In this document: positions 1-7,690 of the stretch, piece by piece
Position numbering within the stretch: the stretch's first letter is position 1
Layout of the letters: each line of letters opens with the position of its first letter
Source: Candidatus Cryosericum hinesii
Lineage (GTDB): Bacteria > Caldisericota > Caldisericia > Cryosericales > Cryosericaceae
Assembly (NCBI RefSeq): GCF_003570985.1
Contig: NZ_QXIW01000031.1
Coordinates: 62,001 to 126,000, forward strand
DNA: 64,000 nucleotides
Direction: 5' to 3'
Notes under the pieces: generated by a model
The model's database searches: none
Told to the model about the DNA's origin: nothing
What the model saw: only the letters and a program-made list of their open reading frames with translations
Position numbers and translations under genes: made by a program

Positions 1-21
1 GAGATCATTCTCTCCACTACC

Positions 22-555
22 TTAGTTCCCCGCCGAAGCTTGCTTGAACTGACTTGCAGTAGTAACGTAGACAAAAGGGTAATCTTGCCAACCTGGCTGG
101 AGGACTCCGGTTACATCGTATTTCCCTCCGACGACGATCTGCGGATATCCGTCGCCCTTGTACACTATCGTACCGTTGGAAAGCTTGTCCGCCTTCTCCG
201 ACAAAGGAACACAGAGATAGAGGAATACTTTGTTTCCCGGCTGCAGCTCCCCAAATGGAATAGGAGGCATAATCTCCCCTCTGATAGTCCTTGTATCAAG
301 AACTTCACGAACTGTCATGGTGAGAGAGAAATTCGCAGGGTACTTTCCTTCTCCCTTGAAGATCGACAGAGCAACGGTGTTTCCATAGGGTGACACAACC
401 GTTCCCTCCACAGCCGTGGTTGTCAAGTCATCTCCGACTGGAACATCAATCGTTCCAGTGACTCTCGGTGAGCAACCCGCTACAAGAATCACAGCAAGCA
501 GAGCGCTCATAATCATCGCAACGATTGAACAGGATCGTGATTTGGTTGTTCTCAT
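22..555 (-). CDS. Lipoprotein, 'GTxDVP' paralogue family (177 aa)
   Basis: This is a putative exported lipoprotein of unknown function. The chosen ATG at 555 follows GGAGGTGCATAGT, and the upstream extension of the frame has no ribosome site. Residues 1-27 form a signal peptide ending in a lipobox LVAGC, with the lipidated Cys at about 28. The mature part opens with a GTIDVPVGDD segment that recurs in the lipoproteins at 1501-3516 and 13031-13963. The rest looks like a compact beta-rich domain shared with those paralogues, including the motif ending in VLQPGWQDYPFVYV. It has its own copy of the shared promoter and leader, so it is probably transcribed separately. No catalytic motif is visible. 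Confidence 0.8.
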   Translation of the reverse strand: MRTTKSRSCSIVAMIMSALLAVILVAGCSPRVTGTIDVPVGDDLTTTAVEGTVVSPYGNTVALSIFKGEGKYPANFSLTMTVREVLDTRTIRGEIMPPIPFGELQPGNKVFLYLCVPLSEKADKLSNGTIVYKGDGYPQIVVGGKYDVTGVLQPGWQDYPFVYVTTASQFKQASAGN

Positions 556-659
556 ACTATGCACCTCCAACACGTACGTTCGACGAGACTGGTGGATAGG
601 AACCTGGTCATCCAACCGTCAGCGCACCGTATCAGCACGGCATCGCAGCGGAGATCGTA

Positions 660-705
660 CCCTCCACTACAAGTGTAACGCGGTGGAGATGTTTTGGCTG
701 ACGCC
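660..705 (-). promoter_or_regulatory. Shared-family promoter, copy 1
   Basis: Read on the minus strand, a conserved CAAAACATC box is followed by a -10-like TACACT (complement of 672-677). The ATG lies about 117 nt downstream. The same block precedes the genes starting at 3516, 6727, 10330 and 13963. This copy is the most diverged upstream of the box. Confidence 0.55.
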
Positions 706-720
706 AGAGTGAGCCGCGTG

Positions 721-1401
721 TTACCAATTTCTGTTCTCCTTGATTCCCGAGTAGACACGTGCCGCCACAGTTTTCATCCACACCCACGCTCGTTGAGGCA
801 CGACATACGGGATGCCCAGGAACATCAGCAGCCAGAAAACTGGCATGGCGAGAAAGCGTGGAGTGATGAGCATAAGCAACACCAAGTATGGCCAGGGCAT
901 AGCCGCAAGGTACAGGAGATACCCTACCGGAATGACTCTCGCAAGTGACATCCATGGGGAGTAGATCATTCCCAGGAGGTAGTAGAATGCTGCGTTGAAC
1001 TTGGAGATGGGCAGCTGTGTGGGATAGAACGAGGGGAAGGAGGAGGAGATGCCTGTGGAGGTTCTAGCGGCGAGTTCAATGGCCTTCAGAAGACTGCCGT
1101 GGCTGGCTATGGTCGCACAGTGGTAGAATCCTCCCGCAAGGGCCGTCGCCACAAGAATGACAGCAACGAATCCCTTGAGAAACAGTCGCGAGGCAGGATA
1201 GTGCCGCAAAGCGATGACCAGAATGATTGTTGCGAGAACGGGAGACCCAAAGTACGCCAGATAGGCTGCGTATTTCCACATTGTGTAGCTGCGTATGATT
1301 CCAGCGGGGATGCCAAACGCCATCAGAACAGCGAACCAGCAGAGCACAACCATGGTGAGTCTGGTTCCGATACTTATTTTGTGAAATTGCATTGTCTTCA
1401 T
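721..1401 (-). CDS. Polytopic membrane protein of unknown function (226 aa)
   Basis: This is a hydrophobic protein with about six predicted membrane segments spread over its length and a short basic C-terminus. I do not recognise the family. The ATG at 1401 was chosen because it sits after GGTGGGCCCATAGC, a degraded form of the leader end (GGAGGNGCATAG) used by the neighbouring lipoprotein genes. Earlier in-frame Met codons would put a long hydrophilic tail before the first membrane segment. It starts 99 bp after the stop of the 671-aa lipoprotein on the same strand, and that gap holds only a remnant of the shared leader. It may be co-transcribed with that gene. Confidence 0.65.
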   Translation of the reverse strand: MKTMQFHKISIGTRLTMVVLCWFAVLMAFGIPAGIIRSYTMWKYAAYLAYFGSPVLATIILVIALRHYPASRLFLKGFVAVILVATALAGGFYHCATIASHGSLLKAIELAARTSTGISSSFPSFYPTQLPISKFNAAFYYLLGMIYSPWMSLARVIPVGYLLYLAAMPWPYLVLLMLITPRFLAMPVFWLLMFLGIPYVVPQRAWVWMKTVAARVYSGIKENRNW

Positions 1402-1500
1402 GCTATGGGCCCACCAACAGGCACCCTCTATCGATGCAACGCGACAAGCATGTACGCGTGCCATATTGGTTCGGCGTCGCAACGGGATGATCTCATCGCA

Positions 1501-3516
1501 TCAGCGAGGCTTTAGCACGTTATACAGCGTGACCCAGTTCGAAGTACTGGTGCCGCGCAGTCCCAAGGTCGTGCTATATTCGAGCGCGTCCGGACCGATC
1601 CACACAGGTGGCAATGTGGTGAGAGGAAGCGAACCGATGCCGTGAGTGTTTCCAGTGATAATATCGTACAGGAACAGCTTCGGTGCAACCGTTCCAGCAT
1701 CAAGTAGGTTGTCCCAGCTACCATATGCTACAGTGTTGGTTGTCGGATCAAAAGCAACGCCAATGTTACCAGCCTCGTTCTCGAGAGGAATGGCTGTCTT
1801 GGCCTCATATCGCGTGACCGATACATGGTCGGGAGAATTGCTGTCGAAGGAAGCCTGGACGAAGCCTGAGGCAGCCGGCATGAAATGCGTGTATGACGTA
1901 AATATGTAGGTCAAGACAGGGGATTGGCTTTGCGACATATGTGCTACGACCCACCAACCCTGATCTCCCCATTCCGGGCTCAGGTCGTAGTAGCCCGTGC
2001 GATCGTCGGCTTTGATCGTAGAAATGATCTTCTTGTCTTCGAGCGACCAGAGGTCCAGTGTCTTGGCCCATCCTGGACTGGCGCTCCCGGCTTTTTTCAT
2101 GGCGACGGCAGCAAAGCGCCTGTCCGGAGAGATGGAGAACATGCCTATGCTGCCGGCAACGGTAAGGACGACGGTGGGCTTCGATGTCTGGCTACAGGAA
2201 TATATGTGGGATACGTCATCTCTCAGCGTGAAATAGGCAAATCCGCCACAATATTGAATGGCAGACGGATTTGCCGCATCCAGCGTTCCAAGAGATGCAT
2301 CAATCGTACGCCATACCTTGCCTGTAGTATCATTCTTGTTGCGCCAGTCCAGTGCCCTGTACCTCAAAGTCATTCCGTCTGGCGTGAACAACTCCACGTT
2401 CTCATAGGATGTGAGGTTGTCGTCGGACCTCTCGGATGCGGCCGAGGCCAGAAACTCAGCTTTCGTAGAGGCTTGAGCAACGGTTGCTCTGATCGAGCGC
2501 ACGTCATCGAGGAAGGTGGCCGCAGGAACAAAGTCACTCGGCCGGGCTTGTGTTCCCTCATCCGCATATACTTGAAGAGTATTGACATTGATGATTCCAG
2601 CAGCATCCACATCAGCGGCAACTTTGATCATGTAAAGCACTTCGGCCGACGTGGTTACAGCCGAATTGACAGATCTGCGCCAGTCGGCAATGTCGTCTTC
2701 AACTGCTTTCCTGGAGGCAGCGGAGAGCGTGGTGGCATGGTCATGAAGGTACTGGAGTTCTCCGGCAACCATCGGCTCAGCGTCCGGGGACCCATTGTCC
2801 GGGGCATCCATTATACTGATGCCCATCCTGACTTCCATTTTGCCCGCTTGAATCTGCTTGCTTCTGAAGGTGATGACGGGGTCGGCGGTCGCGTGATAAC
2901 CCTTTGTCGTTTCTGCCTGATCAGCAAAGGAACGTGCAGCCGTCATGAGTATCTGTTTGTTGCTCGCATCGGCGGCTGTTTGCGCGGCTGTTTCCACACA
3001 CGCTTGCTTGAACTCAAGTGCGCTTGGAACATAGACATACGGGTAGTCCTGCCATCCAGGCTGAAGGACTCCGATGACGTCATACGACTGTCCGGCAACA
3101 ATCTTGGGATACCCGTCTCCGCCATACACAATGCTTCCGTCGGAGAGCTTGTTGGCCTTGGACGAGAGTGGCTGGCAGAGATAGAAGACAACAGTGGCAT
3201 GTTCTGGATCTTGCGACCACAAATCCGTTGGCGAAGTTATTTCGCCACGAATTGTCCTGGTGCCCTCAATACTCATGACCTTCACCGTGGCCGAAAAGTC
3301 CGTAGTGTCTGGAGTCGTCCCATTCTGGATGAAAGCAGGTATACTGTCACCGTAGAGAGCCCCACCATTAAGTAACTGCGTTTCCAGATCGACCTCAACG
3401 GGAACATCAACTGTTCCAACGGTTCTCGGCTTGCAACCTGCCAGTAGAACTATGGCAAGCAGAACGGTCAGGAATGCTGCGGTCGTCGAACAGATTCGCG
3501 ATTTCGTTGTTGTCAT
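1501..3516 (-). CDS. Large lipoprotein with N-terminal family domain and propeller-like C-terminus (671 aa)
   Basis: The ATG at 3516 follows GGAGGGCGCACAGT. The signal peptide ends in a lipobox LLAGC, Cys at about 28. The first 180 residues match the small lipoprotein at 22-555, with GTVDVPVEVD near the N-terminus and VLQPGWQDYPYVYV near the end of the domain. A middle part has Ala-rich helices. The last roughly 240 residues contain WD40/TolB-like strands such as SISPDRRFAAVAM and DLSPEWGDQGWWVV, suggesting a beta-propeller. It probably sits on the outer face of the membrane. Its promoter is the second copy of the shared block. Function is unknown. Confidence 0.8.
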   Translation of the reverse strand: MTTTKSRICSTTAAFLTVLLAIVLLAGCKPRTVGTVDVPVEVDLETQLLNGGALYGDSIPAFIQNGTTPDTTDFSATVKVMSIEGTRTIRGEITSPTDLWSQDPEHATVVFYLCQPLSSKANKLSDGSIVYGGDGYPKIVAGQSYDVIGVLQPGWQDYPYVYVPSALEFKQACVETAAQTAADASNKQILMTAARSFADQAETTKGYHATADPVITFRSKQIQAGKMEVRMGISIMDAPDNGSPDAEPMVAGELQYLHDHATTLSAASRKAVEDDIADWRRSVNSAVTTSAEVLYMIKVAADVDAAGIINVNTLQVYADEGTQARPSDFVPAATFLDDVRSIRATVAQASTKAEFLASAASERSDDNLTSYENVELFTPDGMTLRYRALDWRNKNDTTGKVWRTIDASLGTLDAANPSAIQYCGGFAYFTLRDDVSHIYSCSQTSKPTVVLTVAGSIGMFSISPDRRFAAVAMKKAGSASPGWAKTLDLWSLEDKKIISTIKADDRTGYYDLSPEWGDQGWWVVAHMSQSQSPVLTYIFTSYTHFMPAASGFVQASFDSNSPDHVSVTRYEAKTAIPLENEAGNIGVAFDPTTNTVAYGSWDNLLDAGTVAPKLFLYDIITGNTHGIGSLPLTTLPPVWIGPDALEYSTTLGLRGTSTSNWVTLYNVLKPR

Positions 3517-3589
3517 ACTGTGCGCCCTCCTACAGGTGCTCTCAATCAGTGCGACGGATGTATCCAAGATCCATACGGCTCGCAGCACG

Positions 3590-3640
3590 ATCGTACCTTC
3601 TACAATAAATATAATACGGTAGTGATGTTTTGACTAACCT
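3590..3640 (-). promoter_or_regulatory. Shared-family promoter, copy 2
   Basis: On the minus strand TTAGTCAAAACATC is followed by a -10-like TATATT (complement of 3608-3613), with a TAGTCA that could act as -35 sixteen bases upstream. The ATG at 3516 is 92 nt downstream. Confidence 0.6.
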
Positions 3641-3743
3641 GGGCGACGTGCAGACGCTACTTGAAGGAACAAGTCGTCATCACCATGGACTCTGATGCAA
3701 TCTCTGACCCCACCATTCACCGCCACTAGTATCTGCGACTAAA

Positions 3744-3804
3744 GTCGTGTAATTGCGGGTCCGCAAACCCGCATGGTTGCGTAGGGCATTTAGAATTACA
3801 CGAC
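3744..3804. repeat. 61-bp palindromic intergenic element, copy 1
   Basis: The ends form an 11-bp perfect inverted repeat, GTCGTGTAATT and AATTACACGAC. Inside is a second hairpin, GCGGGT-ccgcaa-ACCCGC. Near-identical copies lie at 10624-10684 and 12742-12802. It has no coding capacity and looks like a REP- or MITE-like element. Confidence 0.8.
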
Positions 3805-4020
3805 ATTACTCAAGGCGCAGAGTGCTGACAATCTGTCCGAACTGACGACAACTTGAGGACAGTTTTCGAGCAGGAATGGCAAGAACGTCAGTCGGACAGA
3901 TGCGTCATCGCGAATCAGGGAAATCGGCAACGAATCGGGAATTTGGGGGACGAACACGGTTTTTTGGAACGAACTGGCAACATGGATGGCGAAGTTGCGG
4001 CGGTCATAAGAAACAGCGTA
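3805..4020. other. Non-coding spacer, part of a duplicated intergenic family
   Basis: No gene is seen. The stretch is related to those at about 6930-7075, 10690-10800 and 12805-12960, with shared pieces such as CGCGAATC, GGCAANNAATCGGG and GAACACGG. It belongs to a larger duplicated intergenic unit that also holds the 61-bp palindrome and the shared promoter. Confidence 0.5.
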
Positions 4021-4047
4021 ACTCCGGTCAGGATCACTGACCGGAGT
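4021..4047 (-). terminator. Hairpin terminator after the 887-aa exported protein
   Basis: ACTCCGGTCA pairs with TGACCGGAGT across a short loop. It lies 17 bp beyond the stop codon of the minus-strand gene. Confidence 0.6.
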
Positions 4048-4063
4048 GCGGAGTCACTCTACC

Positions 4064-6727
4064 CTACGACTTCGCTGTTATCGTGATCGTGTGCGCGGTC
4101 CCGTCCCATTGGACGTCCAGCCCGAGCGATTCCGCCACGAACCGGAGAGGGAGGAGAGTCCTCCCGTACGAGATGACCGGTACAACAGCGGGATTGGTGT
4201 CGATGCTGACCGACTTGCCGTCTATCTCTGCAGCGTTCTTTCCGATCCACAGGTCCACTGTCATGCCGTTCCTCACAACAGTGACCTTCTGCTCCGCCGC
4301 ATCCCAGGCGATGCTTCCTCCAAAGACTTCAGTAATTATCCGTATGGGGATGAAGGTACGCGAGTTGAAGATGGCGGGGGCTGCGTCGATTGGGACTTGC
4401 TTTCCGTCTACCGAGATCGTCGTGCTCCCGAGCGTCAGCTTCATGATGCTTCCCGTGTTCATGACAAAGGAGGCCGTGACTGTCTTGTCGGTGTCCATCG
4501 TGATGGTTTCGGGATTCTTCGTGCCAGACAGGTCCCCTGACCATCCGGTGAAGGAATAGCCGGTGGCAGGAGTGACGGTGAGAGTAGCCGCTGTTCCGGC
4601 TGTGTAGGAAATCGCATCGGGGGATCTGACGACGGACCCTCCCGCAGAAGGGGATGTCACGGCCGTCAAGGTATGGGATGAGGACATGTTGTAGCTGAAC
4701 ACGCCGTGCCAGGTGCAGGCATATAAAGTAGCAGTAGCCGGGTTAACGACAAGGGACGTAACCCCTTGATGGAGACCGGTGTCCGTCCAATTGGCCCCAC
4801 CGTCCGTCGAGCGGATGATGCCGGTATCGCCGGCAGCGTAGACGGTCGTGGGCGTTGCGGGGTCGAGGACAATGGCGTAAAGGTCGATGCCAAGGAGCGC
4901 ATCGCCGGCAGCAAGGGCTACAGTCCACGTGTTGCCGCCGTCGATGGAACGCAGGATCCGGCACCGTGTTTGCTGATAGTAGGTATAGGCAGAGGCTGCA
5001 TACATGATCGAAGGATTTGCTGGATTGATCGCCAGTGCGACAACGCCGTCCCCGCCTTCCGGTCCCATCTTGATGGGCATCAGGGTCCAGTGGTCGCCGC
5101 TGTCTGTTGAATGATAGAAGTAGCCATCACTGAGATACAGCGTCGTATGGATGACAGGATTGATGGTCAAAGACTGAAATCGGTATTTGTGGTCGAAGCC
5201 GTTGTTCATGGCAGTCCAGTGGTCGCCGCTGTCCTTGGAACGGTAGACACCGCCGGCGGCATCTGCACCGTCAACATAGACATACAAGGTTGCCGGAGTG
5301 ACCGGGTCAACGATGATGCGCAGAATTTCATAGACGGTCTTGAACGTTGTTTTCTTCGTCCACGTTGACCCACTGTCGTTTGATCGGAAGACTTCTTTTG
5401 CAGTGCACGCATAGAGAATAGTGGGAGTCTTCGGGTCGATGGCGATGTGGCTGACAGAGCCAATGGTGGACGTTGAGCTCGCCGTGTGCCACGTCATGCC
5501 GCTATCGTGGGAGTAGAGAACGCCATTGACGCAATTCTGATACATGATGGAGGGAGTGATGGGATCGACGACAAGATCTCCAACCCTCTTTCCGCCAGTG
5601 AAGGCAACTGGGAAATTCACCTTTGTCCAAGTGGTGCCGCTGTTGGTGGAACGGAAAAGGCCAGCATTGGTGCCGGCATACAGTGTCGTGGAGAGTCTCG
5701 GATCAACGACAAGCGAATTGGGTGTCTTGTTGGTAAGTCCGCTGTTTATGCCACTCCATGTACTACCGTTGTCTGTGGATCGAAAAACGCCGAGGTCGTT
5801 GGTACTGGCATACGCAGTGGCAGGAGCCTTGGGACTGATGGCGAGACAGAAGGACGAAGTCCAGTTACCTCGGCCGAAGTGCAACGATTTCCAGGTATTG
5901 CCGCCATCCACGGAGTTGAAGAGGCGATCCTGCGAATTCGCAACGCTTGCAGTGCTGCTGGCGTACAAAATCGTAGGGGTCCGGGGGTCGATGGCAAGAG
6001 AAGTCGCATCGTAGCCGGTGAGACCGGTGTTTATCGCCGTCCACGTAGCGCCGCTGTTCGTAGATCTGAGGACGCCATTGTAGTCAGCTATGACGTACAG
6101 CGTGGTGGGGGTCTTTGGATTGATGACAAGAGACTTGACGCCACTTTTTGTCAGGCTGGTATTCATGCTTTTCCATGTGCCACCGTTGTTGGCAGAGCGG
6201 AAGACACTATAGCCGGTAACAACGTACAGGGTGGTTGGAGTGAGGGGATCTATGGCAACGGACTCAACGCCCGGTTGAACTGTCTCAGCAGGAATGATGC
6301 CGCACGCTGTCCAGGTGGTGCCACCGTCAACGGTTCGGAAGAGGCCTTCATTGGTGCCGGCAAACATCGTAGAGGGGGATTTCGGGTTAATGGCAAGGCA
6401 AGTCATGTTGCTGAAATCAGAAACAATGCCGAAATAGTCCGGCACACTGGAGAATCTTCCGTTTATCGCTGTCCACGTAGCGCCGCTGTCTTTGGAGCGG
6501 AATAAACCTTCTGCCGTGGTAGCGTACAGGGTAGAAGAATGGACGGGATCAACGGCAAGAATGGAGACGCCGCCATCATACATCGGAAGCTGTTTCCAAG
6601 CATTCGCATCTGCTGCCTGAACAGCAGGAGCGCCCATCAGAACACCCGAGAAGCTCAGAGCAAGACACAAAGCCAAAACCATCATGGTCGTAGTAAGTGA
6701 GTAATCCCGTGCTTTGACTGTTGCCAT
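4064..6727 (-). CDS. Exported BNR/propeller-repeat protein with C-terminal stalk domain, paralogue A (887 aa)
   Basis: The ATG at 6727 follows GGAGGCGCATAAC. A signal peptide covers about residues 1-38. About ten repeats of 50-60 residues follow, each with a Ser/Asp-x-Asp-x-Gly-x-Thr-Trp (Asp-box) motif and an 'IDPxTPTxLYA' strand. They resemble Ycf48, sialidase or sortilin-type propellers. Near residue 690 comes a 'GWSGDLSGTKNPETITM' bacterial-repeat module of the InlB/Flg_new type. The last 115 residues are a copper amine oxidase N-terminal (stalk) domain pair, for example FIPIRIITEVFGG and LLPLRFVAESLGL. It is probably a secreted adhesin or scaffold. Its close paralogue is the next large gene, 7691-10330. 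Confidence 0.85.
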   Translation of the reverse strand: MATVKARDYSLTTTMMVLALCLALSFSGVLMGAPAVQAADANAWKQLPMYDGGVSILAVDPVHSSTLYATTAEGLFRSKDSGATWTAINGRFSSVPDYFGIVSDFSNMTCLAINPKSPSTMFAGTNEGLFRTVDGGTTWTACGIIPAETVQPGVESVAIDPLTPTTLYVVTGYSVFRSANNGGTWKSMNTSLTKSGVKSLVINPKTPTTLYVIADYNGVLRSTNSGATWTAINTGLTGYDATSLAIDPRTPTILYASSTASVANSQDRLFNSVDGGNTWKSLHFGRGNWTSSFCLAISPKAPATAYASTNDLGVFRSTDNGSTWSGINSGLTNKTPNSLVVDPRLSTTLYAGTNAGLFRSTNSGTTWTKVNFPVAFTGGKRVGDLVVDPITPSIMYQNCVNGVLYSHDSGMTWHTASSTSTIGSVSHIAIDPKTPTILYACTAKEVFRSNDSGSTWTKKTTFKTVYEILRIIVDPVTPATLYVYVDGADAAGGVYRSKDSGDHWTAMNNGFDHKYRFQSLTINPVIHTTLYLSDGYFYHSTDSGDHWTLMPIKMGPEGGDGVVALAINPANPSIMYAASAYTYYQQTRCRILRSIDGGNTWTVALAAGDALLGIDLYAIVLDPATPTTVYAAGDTGIIRSTDGGANWTDTGLHQGVTSLVVNPATATLYACTWHGVFSYNMSSSHTLTAVTSPSAGGSVVRSPDAISYTAGTAATLTVTPATGYSFTGWSGDLSGTKNPETITMDTDKTVTASFVMNTGSIMKLTLGSTTISVDGKQVPIDAAPAIFNSRTFIPIRIITEVFGGSIAWDAAEQKVTVVRNGMTVDLWIGKNAAEIDGKSVSIDTNPAVVPVISYGRTLLPLRFVAESLGLDVQWDGTAHTITITAKS

Positions 6728-6829
6728 GTTATGCGCCTCCAACACGTGCCTTCGACGAGAGCGGTGGACTGAAACCCGGTCACCAGAGCCGTCAGCGCGT
6801 GGTATCCATACGACGTCGCAGCGGAGATC

Positions 6830-6880
6830 ATACCCTCCACCACAAGTGTAACGCCGTGGCGATGTTTTGACTAACTTGGG
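6830..6880 (-). promoter_or_regulatory. Shared-family promoter, copy 3
   Basis: On the minus strand TTAGTCAAAACATC is followed by -10-like TACACT (complement of 6845-6850). The gene starts 118 nt downstream at 6727. Confidence 0.6.
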
Positions 6881-7078
6881 CGACCGGGCGACGTACAGAC
6901 GCTAACCGAGCCAATATATCGCCATCACAGAAAACGCTGACAATCTGGATGGGTTGATGACAAACGGAGGGCGGTTTGTGGCTGAAAGTGACAGAAACGT
7001 CAGTTCAGCAGCTGTGTCACCACAAATCCGGCAAGTTGGCCGCGAATCGGGAAATTGGAGAAAGAACCGATGTCTGGA

Positions 7079-7564
7079 TTAGAAGGCGTGAAATGAATGT
7101 CCTTGCAGGATCTTGTCTACCTCTTCCCAGCCCGTGATATAGGCATAGTTGTACCTCGGCGGCAGCCCGAATACATAGGTGCTGTTGCGTCCAAGCTCGC
7201 TTGGTCCTATCGGTGCAGCGCTGATGTAGAACTTCTCCTGCTGAATCGCATTCCACTGAGCGAGCGTGAAGACCATGACGGGAATATCCTGGCGTGGATC
7301 TTTGGTTGTCCAGGCTGGATGCCTGATGAGGATCTCAGGCCCGTGCTCACTCGCCACCTGGCCGTTTGGCCCATTCGTATACCCCGTCCACGTTTGGTCA
7401 ATGACGGAGTACCCTTTCCATGTCGATGGCAGCGAAACATAGAAACCATACTGAGCGTTCCGATATTGAGTCTTGTCGAATGTGACGATCACTACCAAAA
7501 CAACTGCGGCTATGACTACAACGCACAGCGCCGATAGAAGCGCTCGTTTTGACACTGTTCTCAT
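7079..7564 (-). CDS. Membrane-anchored protein of unknown function (161 aa)
   Basis: The ATG at 7564 follows AATAGGAGAAGACC, a good ribosome site. One strong hydrophobic segment near residues 9-28 has no lipobox, so it is an uncleaved anchor or signal peptide. The exported part begins with YRNAQYGFYVSLPSTWKGYSV, the pattern of PsbP-like or other 'YGFSFxxPxxW' domains found on bacterial surfaces. It lies between the two large stalk-domain paralogues on the same strand but has a different leader. Function is unknown. Confidence 0.7.
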   Translation of the reverse strand: MRTVSKRALLSALCVVVIAAVVLVVIVTFDKTQYRNAQYGFYVSLPSTWKGYSVIDQTWTGYTNGPNGQVASEHGPEILIRHPAWTTKDPRQDIPVMVFTLAQWNAIQQEKFYISAAPIGPSELGRNSTYVFGLPPRYNYAYITGWEEVDKILQGHSFHAF

Positions 7565-7645
7565 GTGGTCTTCTCCTATTGCCTGAAGAGTAGTATCTAT
7601 AACGGAGTATATCGACGAATTGGGAATTGTATCACGCAGGCGCAA

Positions 7646-7670
7646 CCCCGGTCATTGATATTGACCGGGG
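7646..7670 (-). terminator. Hairpin terminator after the 879-aa exported protein
   Basis: CCCCGGTCA pairs with TGACCGGGG. It sits 20 bp beyond the stop of the minus-strand gene, the same placement and core (CCGGTCA) as the hairpin at 4021-4047. Confidence 0.6.
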
Positions 7671-7690
7671 GCGCGTAATCATTTTATCTC

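Noticed and set aside
1924-3375. A 483-codon open frame on the plus strand
   Set aside because: It is antisense to the 671-aa lipoprotein, has no ribosome site and its translation looks like a high-GC shadow with no domain pattern.
5486-6505. Long plus-strand frame opposite the 887-aa repeat protein
   Set aside because: It follows the repeat period of the gene on the other strand and is a shadow. The same holds for 9095-9715 opposite the paralogue.
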